From: Alphaproteobacteria bacterium
Lineage (GTDB): Bacteria; Pseudomonadota; Alphaproteobacteria; Sphingomonadales; Kordiimonadaceae
DNA length: 54,953 nt
Reading direction: 5' to 3'
NCBI GenBank assembly: GCA_021774695.1
Contig: JAJFIU010000011.1
Location: 1 to 54,953, forward strand
This document shows, in pieces, positions 27,426 to 34,647 of the stretch (the stretch's first letter is position 1; each line of letters opens with the position of its first letter). Position numbers and translations under genes: made by a program. Below the pieces are notes generated by a model that saw nothing but the letters and a program-made list of their open reading frames with translations, was not told the DNA's origin and did no database searches.

Positions 27426-27729
27426 TTTTACCCATATTCACTATAGCTGCGCAGGATTAAAAGGCACGTTAACGAATAGTTAAAATTTTATCTATTTTTT
27501 CTCAAGCATAATAAAAGCAACGAAATAAGCCGGCATTCAGGGCTTCCAGCAATGTGTTTTGATGCAATTATTGACAGGTTTAGTGATATTCCTGACTAGA
27601 AAGCGGCGTAACCATGTGCTATCGCTCGCTGCAAACGCGGTGGCGCAGCTGTACTTATAGCTTTTGGGAGAGAGCAACAGCGCAGCACGATGACCGTAAT
27701 CGTCAACAAAAAATGAGTATTAAGCCGTT
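27426..27729. other. Intergenic region between divergent genes
   Basis: This 304-base A+T-rich gap holds the CtrA-like box at 27469-27483 and a TTGACA (27571-27576) whose -10 partner is poor. No further gene or RNA is apparent; a short frame from 27614 looks like chance. Confidence 0.6.
27469..27483 (-). promoter_or_regulatory. Full CtrA-like box TTAA-N7-TTAAC
   Basis: On the minus strand the sequence reads TTAACTATTCGTTAAC, an exact match to TTAA-N7-TTAAC including the last C. It lies 44-58 bases upstream of the unknown gene at 27425, a typical position for activation by CtrA. Confidence 0.6.
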
Positions 27730-28500
27730 ATGGATACCAACACGCTCGCGATTTATATTCACGAACTTCGCAATCAGTGCCTGCATACAGAGGCGTCTTT
27801 TAATCTTTTTAATCAGGCGATGAACAGCCAGGCTGGCCCAGGTGTTTTGTTTGCCAGTCAAATGGTGTTGATGCCTGCCAGCCAATTGGCTGCGTTGTTG
27901 TGGCCAACCCGTGCAAGGTCTCGTGGCCGTGGTGAAGCCCTGCGCAAAGCTTTGCAGCTAAAAGAAAAGCATCCACTGAATGATCGCCGCCTTGCGGAAT
28001 TGTGGGAGCGGACAGATCAGAAAACAGAAGAGTGGGTCGCTGCTACCAAAGGCCAACAAGTGGTTTTCGATTATGTTGGTGACTTGAAAGAGTTGGGCGA
28101 CGGTAACACACCTGAGGGCTGCATCTACCGCGCCTATAACACAGCTGGCCGCGTGTTTTATTATCAAGGTGTAGGCTACAATTTTCAGGCAATTGCTGAT
28201 GCAATTTCTGATGTAGCGGGCCGTGTTAATGGTGTTTACCGCCAGCTGTTCCCTGACTTGGCCAAAGCAGATGATGAAGCCCGTGCCAAAGCGGAAGCTG
28301 CGCAGAAACAAGCTGCAAATCCGGTGCAGGCAGAAGCAACTGCATTGGGCGCTGAATTGCCAACACCTGCAAAGCCAGCAGCAAAAAAACCGGCGGCGAA
28401 GAAACCCGCAGCTAAAAAGCCAGCAGCTAAGCCAGCTGTAAAGAAAACTGCGGCAAAAAAGCCTGCGGTAAAAAAAGCGGCAAAACCTAAAGCAAAATAA
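27730..28500 (+). CDS. Unknown domain with histone-H1-like AAKKP tail
   Basis: A 256-residue protein. Residues 1-180 form a folded domain that I do not recognise, with HELRNQCLHTEASFNLFNQAM near the start and YRAYNTAGRVFYYQGVGYNFQ in the middle. Residues about 215-256 are a tail of Ala/Lys/Pro repeats (KPAAKKPAAKKPAAKK), coded by 15-bp units, like eukaryotic H1, bacterial AlgP and Hc1-type proteins. Such tails bind DNA or other polyanions. There is no signal peptide, so it is cytoplasmic. The start has no clear ribosome site. The gene stands alone between divergent and unrelated neighbours. Confidence 0.75.
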   Translation: MDTNTLAIYIHELRNQCLHTEASFNLFNQAMNSQAGPGVLFASQMVLMPASQLAALLWPTRARSRGRGEALRKALQLKEKHPLNDRRLAELWERTDQKTEEWVAATKGQQVVFDYVGDLKELGDGNTPEGCIYRAYNTAGRVFYYQGVGYNFQAIADAISDVAGRVNGVYRQLFPDLAKADDEARAKAEAAQKQAANPVQAEATALGAELPTPAKPAAKKPAAKKPAAKKPAAKPAVKKTAAKKPAVKKAAKPKAK

Positions 28501-28657
28501 GATTTGGCTATGAAACACATGGGGTTTGCCGCACCTGCGCATGAAAGGCTTGTTCTGCAATTGCCAAACTGGTCTAATTTTTGTAAAATGCTGCTGGACT
28601 TAAAATGCGACTAGGCTGAAAGTCAAAGGCGAAATGTTAGTAAGTGAGAGTGATCGA

Positions 28658-29011
28658 ATGAAAAATATTTTTGTTGCCGTAGCAGGCATTATTCTTGTGG
28701 GTGCAACCCCGGCCTATGCTGCTGATTGCGGCGAGCCGCCGATTGATGCTCCAATTGTTCCTGCGGGTGAAACGATTTCGGCTGCTCAAGTTCGCAAGGC
28801 GCGCGATGACGTTCTTGCCTACTCGGGGCAGGTAGATAAATTTATTGGCTGTATGGACCAACGAGTGGCTGCGGTGGCACCTTATATGACCAAAGAACAA
28901 TTGACACGCCGGCAAGAAGATATGGATAGTTTGCACAATCAGCGACGCGATTTGCAGATTAAACTCAACGAAGCCATCCGTTCTTTCCGTAGGCAAACCA
29001 GCAAGAGCTAA
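28658..29011 (+). CDS. Small exported protein of unknown function
   Basis: A 117-residue protein with a clear signal peptide (MKNIFVAVAGIILVG, cleavage AYA-AD). The mature part has two cysteines (ADCGEPP and FIGCMD) that could pair, and a C-terminal charged helix with RRQEDMDSLHNQRRDLQ that may be a short coiled coil. I do not recognise a family. The start at 28658 gives a normal signal peptide; the frame opens at 28634, which would add eight polar residues in front. A strong terminator follows 25 bases after the stop. Confidence 0.75.
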   Translation: MKNIFVAVAGIILVGATPAYAADCGEPPIDAPIVPAGETISAAQVRKARDDVLAYSGQVDKFIGCMDQRVAAVAPYMTKEQLTRRQEDMDSLHNQRRDLQIKLNEAIRSFRRQTSKS

Positions 29012-29036
29012 AGCGTGATAGATAGCATGAATTCAT

Positions 29037-29060
29037 AAAGGGGCCATTGGCCCCTTTTTT
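29037..29060 (+). terminator. Rho-independent terminator
   Basis: AAAGGGGCC, loop ATT, GGCCCCTTTTTT: a nine-bp stem with a T-tract, closing the small exported-protein gene. Confidence 0.93.
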
Positions 29061-29084
29061 CGTGATTAATGTCAACAAATTAAA

Positions 29085-29102
29085 ATGGACTGATCAGTCC
29101 AT
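29085..29102. promoter_or_regulatory. Perfect 18-bp palindrome, TetR-type operator candidate
   Basis: ATGGACTGATCAGTCCAT is fully self-complementary and lies 78 bases upstream of the acyl-CoA dehydrogenase start, just before TTGACT (29108-29113), a possible -35 box. TetR-family regulators of fatty-acid degradation often use such palindromes. No tetR gene is in the window. Confidence 0.55.
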
Positions 29103-29179
29103 AAAATTTGACTTGTACCCGTATGCGCCCCATTTTCAGCTTGTGAATAGCAATATCACCAAACATTAGGATTACAGAC

Positions 29180-30319
29180 ATGCTGGTACAGCGCGAAATT
29201 TATGACGAAGAGCACCATATTTTCCGTGATTCGGTTAGAAAATTTTTCCAAACCGAAGCCACACCATACGGGAAACAATGGAGCGACGCTGGTCAGGTGC
29301 CGCGCGAGTTTTGGAACAAGCTGGGTGATACTGGCCTTCTGTGCCCGCAACTGCCGGAAGAATACGGCGGCGTCGGCGGTGATTACCGGTTGAACTGTAT
29401 TATCAACGAAGAGCAAGTTTATAACCGCGGCGGCGGTGCAGCTATTGCCGTTCATTCTGATATTGTCGCGCCCTATCTGCTTGAATATGGTTCAGACGAT
29501 CTGAAGGAACGAATATTGCCAAAAATGGCGACCGGCGAGATGGTCGGTGCCATCGCGATGACCGAGCCTGGAACCGGCAGCGACCTGCAAGGTATGAAGA
29601 CCACGGCCAAGCTGGACGGCAATCATTATGTCGTTAACGGCTCAAAAACGTTTATCTCCAACGGTCAAAATTGCGATTTTGTTATCGTTGCCTGCAAAAC
29701 AGACCCAAAAGAGGGCGCCAAGGGCGTCAGCCTGATTGTTGTCGAAGCAGACCGCGACGGCTTTCGCCGTGGCCGAAATCTGGAAAAAATTGGTTTGCAT
29801 TCATCAGATACGTCCGAATTGTTTTTCGACGAAGTACGCGTGCCCGCCACCAATATGATCGGCAGTGAAGGTGCAGGGTTTATGTATCTGATGCAGCAGT
29901 TGCCGCAAGAACGCTTGTCGATCGGCGTAATCGCTATGGCGGGCGCCCAGCGCGCCTTTGATATCACACTGGATTATGTCAAGGAACGTGAAGCCTTCGG
30001 CAAACCGATACTGCATTTTCAGAATACCCGTTTTAAAATGGCAGAGATGAAAACCGAACTGGAAGTGGGTTGGGCATATGTTGACCAATGTCTGTCGCGC
30101 CACATTAAAGGCAAGCTTGATGCCGCCGGCGGCGCTATGTCCAAATTATGGACCACCGAAATGCAAGGCCGCGTGGTTGATACATGCGTGCAGCTTCACG
30201 GCGGATACGGTTTTATGGCCGAATATGAGATCGCGCACCACTATACAGACAGCAGAGTGCAGCGCATTTACGGCGGCACATCCGAGATCATGAAGGAGCT
30301 TATCGGCCGCACATTATAG
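29180..30319 (+). CDS. Acyl-CoA dehydrogenase (long-chain type)
   Basis: A 379-residue flavoenzyme for the first step of fatty-acid beta-oxidation. Visible are the FAD/substrate loop MTEPGTGSDLQGMKTTA, KTFISNGQNCD, and the C-terminal VQLHGGYGFMAEYE and RIYGGTSEIMKEL. In the last motif the glutamate of the medium-chain class (YEGT) is glycine; instead LPQERLSIG carries the glutamate used as base in long-chain and isovaleryl enzymes. So a long or branched acyl substrate is likely. The gene stands alone with its own palindromic operator candidate. Confidence 0.93.
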   Translation: MLVQREIYDEEHHIFRDSVRKFFQTEATPYGKQWSDAGQVPREFWNKLGDTGLLCPQLPEEYGGVGGDYRLNCIINEEQVYNRGGGAAIAVHSDIVAPYLLEYGSDDLKERILPKMATGEMVGAIAMTEPGTGSDLQGMKTTAKLDGNHYVVNGSKTFISNGQNCDFVIVACKTDPKEGAKGVSLIVVEADRDGFRRGRNLEKIGLHSSDTSELFFDEVRVPATNMIGSEGAGFMYLMQQLPQERLSIGVIAMAGAQRAFDITLDYVKEREAFGKPILHFQNTRFKMAEMKTELEVGWAYVDQCLSRHIKGKLDAAGGAMSKLWTTEMQGRVVDTCVQLHGGYGFMAEYEIAHHYTDSRVQRIYGGTSEIMKELIGRTL

Positions 30320-30340
30320 TGTGCAGCCGATGATTTCTAT

Positions 30341-31738
30341 TTAAGGTGCCTTATGCCAAGCTAACCACCACAAGCGACCGCTCAGAAGGACGGTGGCCGC
30401 GATAAGCCCGGCTGTCAGGCCGTACCAAATGCCAACGGCGCCGTATGGTGAAGCACCAAGTATGGCAGCAACCGGAAACCCGATCAGCCAATAGCTGACG
30501 CCGGAAAGATACATGGGCCAGCGCACATCCTTGAGGCCGCGCAACAGTTGATTTGCAGCAACCTGCGCCGCATCAAAAACCATGAATAATGAAGCAATCG
30601 GCAGGAACAGAAGTGCTAAACTAATAACCTCAGCATTCGCGGAATCGTTCGGATCCAGATAAAATGCAGCGACGCCCATCGGGAATAGTGCGATAGCAAG
30701 CGCGAGCGCAACGACCGACAGAGTGGCGGCAATCAGCGTAACCGACGCCGCCCGCTTAATGGCCAGCGTGTTTTCGGCCCCCTTGGCAAGACCGACACGA
30801 ACAGCTCCCGCCATCGAAATTCCCCAGGGCAACATGAAGGCGAGCGCCACCACATTTATCGAAATCTGGTAAGCAGCCACTTCCATGATGCCGATCAGTC
30901 CCATCAGAATTACCGCTGAGTTGAACAACATGCCCTCAAAAATGGTTGTCATGCTGATCGGCCAGCCAAGATGAACAACTTCACGGAACCGCGTCCAATC
31001 GGACCTCCAAAAGTGGTGGAACAAATGAAACAACCGTCCTTGTTTGTCGATCATGATATAGGCGACGAACAGAAAGAATCCGATCGTGTATGACATGGAC
31101 GAGGCTATGCCTGCGCCGACCAATTCCAACCTGGGCGCGCCGAAATTACCGAAAATGAATATATAGTTCAGGCCAGCATTGATCAGCGTGGTGATGACAA
31201 CCAACACTAAAGGGATTGTGGTTTTGCCCAGTGCCGCTAAAAAATTTCGCAGTGCCATGGTCGCCAAAGCGAAGGGCCAGCCGATAGCAAGCGCAAGCAC
31301 ATAATCGGCTGCTTTGGCTGAAACAACAGGATCTTGGCCAAGTGCCAAGGCAACAGGCTCCGTAACCCACAGGGCACCCAGAACCGCAGGGAACATCAGA
31401 AAAATCACCCACAATGCCATGCGAACTGACCGCCGTACATCGCGGGTGTCATTCTGGTTAGCACCAAGAGCTTGGCTGACAAGCGGCGAGACCGCCATAA
31501 CCGGCCCGGCACCTACCATCCAAAGGGCAAAATAAATCACGGTGCCAAGCGAGGCTGCCGCCAGGTCTTCCGGCGATATGCGGCCGATCATCAGCACATC
31601 AACGGTATAAACCGCAAATGCTGCCAACTGCGTTAGTGCCATGGGGATACCCAACGAGAGCAAACTGCGTGCCTCGTCCCGCCAGTTATCAGGTAAAATT
31701 ACTTTTTGCGGGCTTCGGCCCGTTTCTAGCGTTGTCAT
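30341..31738 (-). CDS. MATE-family efflux transporter (NorM type)
   Basis: A 465-residue inner-membrane protein with twelve predicted helices in two similar halves, each starting with a helix rich in small residues (IPMALTQLAAFAVYTVDVLMIG and, in the second half, GWPISMTTIFEGMLF). PLVSQALGAN and GISMAGAVRVG are the paired family motifs. It should export cationic drugs in exchange for sodium or protons. The start is preceded by a leader of two hairpins that includes the only GGAA-type ribosome site, suggesting control at the RNA level. Its stop lies 21 bases from the convergent acyl-CoA dehydrogenase stop. Confidence 0.93.
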   Translation of the reverse strand: MTTLETGRSPQKVILPDNWRDEARSLLSLGIPMALTQLAAFAVYTVDVLMIGRISPEDLAAASLGTVIYFALWMVGAGPVMAVSPLVSQALGANQNDTRDVRRSVRMALWVIFLMFPAVLGALWVTEPVALALGQDPVVSAKAADYVLALAIGWPFALATMALRNFLAALGKTTIPLVLVVITTLINAGLNYIFIFGNFGAPRLELVGAGIASSMSYTIGFFLFVAYIMIDKQGRLFHLFHHFWRSDWTRFREVVHLGWPISMTTIFEGMLFNSAVILMGLIGIMEVAAYQISINVVALAFMLPWGISMAGAVRVGLAKGAENTLAIKRAASVTLIAATLSVVALALAIALFPMGVAAFYLDPNDSANAEVISLALLFLPIASLFMVFDAAQVAANQLLRGLKDVRWPMYLSGVSYWLIGFPVAAILGASPYGAVGIWYGLTAGLIAATVLLSGRLWWLAWHKAP

Positions 31739-31746
31739 AATGAAAG

Positions 31747-31816
31747 TTCCGTAACAGTGTTTTGATAAACGCTACGGAAGAGAAGTTTGATTTCCGAGCG
31801 CTCAGGAAAGGCTCGG
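31747..31816 (-). promoter_or_regulatory. Two-hairpin leader of the MATE gene
   Basis: Hairpin B (31747-31779) has a 7-bp outer stem TTCCGTA/TACGGAA, a three-base bulge, and a 6-bp inner stem GTGTTT/AAACGC closed by loop TGAT. It ends eight bases before the MATE ATG and contains its GGAA. Hairpin A (31794-31816) is CCGAGC/GCTCGG with an 11-base loop. The 359-base gap up to 32098 otherwise holds no gene that I can support. Confidence 0.5.
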
Positions 31817-32097
31817 AGGAGACAAAGAGATAGAATTAAATCGTTTCAATGTCATTCGAGCATACAGACACAGCTGTGACCAGGCTTGATGTGCCGGTCG
31901 ATTGTGTGCTGCTATATGTCGAATGATTATTCATTGGTTTTCTCTCTTGTGTGGGGCGGAGGGATAATCGATTTAGATTTGTTCGTCAATCGATAAACGC
32001 TTCTACAAATGTTTGCCGGGTGATTTTCTTCATGCTAGACCTCGGTCCGGCTAAACCCTATGAGACCCCAATGAGACAATTTAAGGACCAACGAGTT

Positions 32098-32271
32098 ATG
32101 GCACGCAGACAAGTGACACTTAAGACCACGCTTTCGCACGGCGAATTTTATTGGGTCACCAACGTTGAAGCTGACAGCGAAGAGGAAGCGGTAGTTGCAG
32201 CAGAAAACCTGTTTCTAGCAGAAATTGAGCGCATCGAAGAATGGGAATTTACCGACTTCGAAGTTGAATGA
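32098..32271 (+). CDS. Small acidic protein, unknown
   Basis: A 57-residue protein starting MARRQVTLKTTLSHGEFYWV and ending in a strongly acidic helix (EEEAVVAAENLFLAEIERIEEW). It has a pattern of strand then helix, like a small ferredoxin-like half or a bacterial DUF of under 60 residues. AAGGA lies ten bases before the ATG. The frame opens further upstream to 31951, but that part is basic and unlike the rest, so I do not include it. No function is known to me. Confidence 0.6.
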   Translation: MARRQVTLKTTLSHGEFYWVTNVEADSEEEAVVAAENLFLAEIERIEEWEFTDFEVE

Positions 32272-32296
32272 TGACTTTCTGCTGCGTTTCAAAAAC

Positions 32297-32686
32297 CTAA
32301 AATGCGCCCGCGTATAGGCCCACGTAAATACTGCCCCATAAAATGGTAATCATGTTGCCCATTGCTCCGATAACCCGGAACGGATGCGGTTTTTCACCTT
32401 CTTTGAGAATACCAACTGACTGCAATATACGTGTGATAAAATAGCCGCCTGCCAATGACGCGAGCATTACGGTCGACGCGCCCAAATATTCCATTGCTGC
32501 TATCAGCATCAAGGCCATCGGAGCCCATTCGGTTAGATTACCGTGCGCGCGGCTGGCTAGCAGCAACCGTTTGTCGTCGCCGAGACCGATATTTGTATTC
32601 GTTTTGCCGCGCGTAGCCCCGACGATGGCACCAAAGACGATGTACAGGATGCCGACGGCGGCGAGCAGAGTAAGTGAAATAGGCAT
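32297..32686 (-). CDS. MAPEG-family membrane protein (copy 1)
   Basis: A 129-residue protein with four predicted membrane helices. The conserved block is SRAHGNLTEWAPMALMLIAAME, the glutathione-transferase-like signature of the MAPEG family. Members conjugate glutathione or reduce peroxides of membrane lipids, but bacterial members are mostly untested. It converges on the small acidic gene. A second MAPEG gene of the same length lies 760 bases away on the other strand. Confidence 0.88.
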   Translation of the reverse strand: MPISLTLLAAVGILYIVFGAIVGATRGKTNTNIGLGDDKRLLLASRAHGNLTEWAPMALMLIAAMEYLGASTVMLASLAGGYFITRILQSVGILKEGEKPHPFRVIGAMGNMITILWGSIYVGLYAGAF

Positions 32687-32731
32687 AAAATCTCTCCAGG
32701 TTAAAATAGATAGGTTAGTAACGATGTGGTT

Positions 32732-32780
32732 GCCGATCAGTTCTTGCCGGATTAGTTCTTAACAGGCCAGTTCTTAACGG
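32732..32780. repeat. About 15-bp degenerate tandem repeat
   Basis: The sequence AGTTCTT with similar flanks occurs three times in a row (GATCAGTTCTT, GATTAGTTCTTAAC, GCCAGTTCTTAACGG). It fills the gap between the MAPEG start and the SRPBCC stop. Confidence 0.65.
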
Positions 32781-32788
32781 GGCTGTAT

Positions 32789-33349
32789 TTAACAATTGGG
32801 GTCATCTATCGCAGCCCAGCGTTCCATCGCGTCATATGAGGCTGTCAGGCGATTTTCGTGAACTGTTCGCTGACTGAAAAACCAGAACCTGTCTTTGTAG
32901 GCTGAGGGTTCAATTATCTCATTGATGCTGAGTTTGGTCTGACACGCACTGATAACTTCCAGCGTAACCGCGACCCACCGGGTGTCCTGATCTGATGTTT
33001 GGATAAGGTTTAAAATTCGGCCGGGTAATATGTCGCGCGTGCGTTCAACGGATTGCCAGCGCTTTAATTCGCGCTTCCAGAAAACCAACCTGGTTGAACC
33101 TTGCTCGCTGGTCGGCCCGGTTAGCTCTGCCAGGGCAATCATTTCACCCTGCCATTTGTCCCGGTTACTGTCGATTGAAACCAACGACCACACCCTATCC
33201 GCACTGGCATTGATGATGCGTTCGCCGGCAACTTCAAAGGCGGTATCAATTACGACGACTGCCCGGATAATCACGCCGAACACCATTGCAGACAACAGAA
33301 CCACAATTGATTTGTGGTAAATATTCCAGTCCCTGAACTTGTCGCGCAT
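32789..33349 (-). CDS. Membrane-anchored SRPBCC-domain protein
   Basis: A 186-residue protein with an N-terminal membrane helix (IVVLLSAMVFGVIIRAVVVI) and then an SRPBCC domain starting GERIINASADRVWSLVSIDSN and continuing RDKWQGEM, with the closing helix RLTASYDAMERWAA. It should bind a lipid-like ligand on one face of the inner membrane. The ATG at 33349 has AGGA seven bases upstream; the frame also opens at 33409. It lies between the two MAPEG genes, divergent from copy 2, which suggests a common role in membrane lipid chemistry (inference). Confidence 0.75.
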   Translation of the reverse strand: MRDKFRDWNIYHKSIVVLLSAMVFGVIIRAVVVIDTAFEVAGERIINASADRVWSLVSIDSNRDKWQGEMIALAELTGPTSEQGSTRLVFWKRELKRWQSVERTRDILPGRILNLIQTSDQDTRWVAVTLEVISACQTKLSINEIIEPSAYKDRFWFFSQRTVHENRLTASYDAMERWAAIDDPNC

Positions 33350-33444
33350 TCTTTTTTCCTGGCAGCTAGTCGGCCTAATAGCCTTGACCAATATGGTAAT
33401 CCGACCCACAGTAAAACAGGGATCAGACCATCAGGAGCGACTTT

Positions 33445-33834
33445 ATGACTATCACACTAATTTCAGCAAGTTTTTTGGGACTGCTACTTGTATATCTTTC
33501 GTATAATGTATCGATGAACCGACAGCGGGCTAAAGTGGATCTGGGCACAGGCGATGATGCCGGCTTGTTGGCCGCGAGCCGCGCTCAGGGTAACCTGACA
33601 GAATATGGCCCAATGGGTTTGATTTTGATCGGCTTATTGGAAAATGCACGGGTCAGTTGGTACCTGGTTTTGGGCATAGCGGTGGCGTTCGTAGTTGGCC
33701 GCTATATGCACGGCCTCACGCTGGGTAAATTCGAAGGCAAGAACCCGTTTCGGTTTTACGGCACATTGCTGACGTGGATCGCACTATTGGTCGCGAGCAT
33801 TGCCGGGTTACTTAAGGGCTACGGCGTTATCTAG
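33445..33834 (+). CDS. MAPEG-family membrane protein (copy 2)
   Basis: A 129-residue, four-helix protein with the family block SRAQGNLTEYGPMGLILIGLLE. It is a diverged paralogue of the MAPEG gene at 32297-32686: the length and the central motif match, while helices differ. AGGAG lies seven bases before the ATG. Activity is glutathione-transferase-like by family; substrate unknown. Confidence 0.88.
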   Translation: MTITLISASFLGLLLVYLSYNVSMNRQRAKVDLGTGDDAGLLAASRAQGNLTEYGPMGLILIGLLENARVSWYLVLGIAVAFVVGRYMHGLTLGKFEGKNPFRFYGTLLTWIALLVASIAGLLKGYGVI

Positions 33835-33858
33835 ACAACGGACAAATATGGTTTCCGG

Positions 33859-34428
33859 TTAAAGGTGTTCGTGCTTGTGCATGAGCGCCTTTTTGCGTTT
33901 ATCACGGAAACGACGTGCAGATACCGCGGTAATTATTGCGGCTAGCAGCGGCAACAAAACCCAGAAAAATTCGGAGATCAATACCTGGATACTGCGCGCC
34001 TCAAAAAAGCCGCGTATTCCTATCGGTGACACCATGATCGGTTGCCACGGCAAGAAATAGCGGGCGTCAGACATAGGCCAGAAAAAGGCAACGCCGTATC
34101 CGCCGTTTGTCAGAGAATCGAGAACTGGATGTGAAGCCATAGAGATAAAAATCGTCCAAAAAGAAATCAGTTTGTTGCTGTTTAACCGGCTGGCAAAAAA
34201 TGTAGCTGCAAGTCCGGCCAAGCCCGCGAAAGCAAATGAATGAGTAAAACCTCTGTGACCAAATGGGTCGCCGTAGGGAATGCCATAGAGGAACGCTGCA
34301 ACATCAAGGTCGGGGACAGCGGTTGCCGCCGCCGCGACGACGAGCAATCGCCTTGAAACCAAGTTTGGGCCAGCGCCCGCGCGGACCGCGAGTGGTACCA
34401 GCATATGTGCAAAAATTGTTGCGATCAA
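33859..34428 (-). CDS. Membrane-bound metal-dependent hydrolase (DUF457/YdjM type)
   Basis: A protein of about 190 residues with four membrane helices. The putative metal ligands of the family are visible as VPDLDVAAF, HRGFTHSFAF and HPVLDSLTNGG. I start at the TTG at 34428, which gives LIATIFAHMLVPLAVR, the usual family beginning, with AAGGG five bases upstream; the frame is open to 34554 but that part is not family-like. The function is not established; some relatives respond to DNA damage. It ends 22 bases after the convergent MAPEG copy 2. Confidence 0.72.
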   Translation of the reverse strand: MIATIFAHMLVPLAVRAGAGPNLVSRRLLVVAAAATAVPDLDVAAFLYGIPYGDPFGHRGFTHSFAFAGLAGLAATFFASRLNSNKLISFWTIFISMASHPVLDSLTNGGYGVAFFWPMSDARYFLPWQPIMVSPIGIRGFFEARSIQVLISEFFWVLLPLLAAIITAVSARRFRDKRKKALMHKHEHL

Positions 34429-34647
34429 AATAGCCCTTCGTTGTTTTGGTTTATTATCTCGCCGTATATCTGGATTCGTCGTGAACCATAACCCGGCAAC
34501 GCTAATCTGATGGCAGTGAAATTGGAAGGCAAACATTTGTCGTTTTCCAACCATATTTGTATGGTTGGTTGCTGTGGTTGACGGGTTTCCAGTGCTGCTC
34601 CATAACGTCGTCAGATATTAATTCCTTTCAGTGGCGGAGCAATTAGT

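Noticed and set aside
27958..28560. Minus-strand frame with Phe/Cys-rich repeats opposite the AAKKP tail
   Set aside because: The repeats are only the complement of the Lys/Ala codons; no start signal.
31951..32097. Longer version of the 57-residue acidic protein
   Set aside because: The added 49 residues are basic and unlike the rest, and the ribosome-site-like AAGGA belongs to the ATG at 32098.
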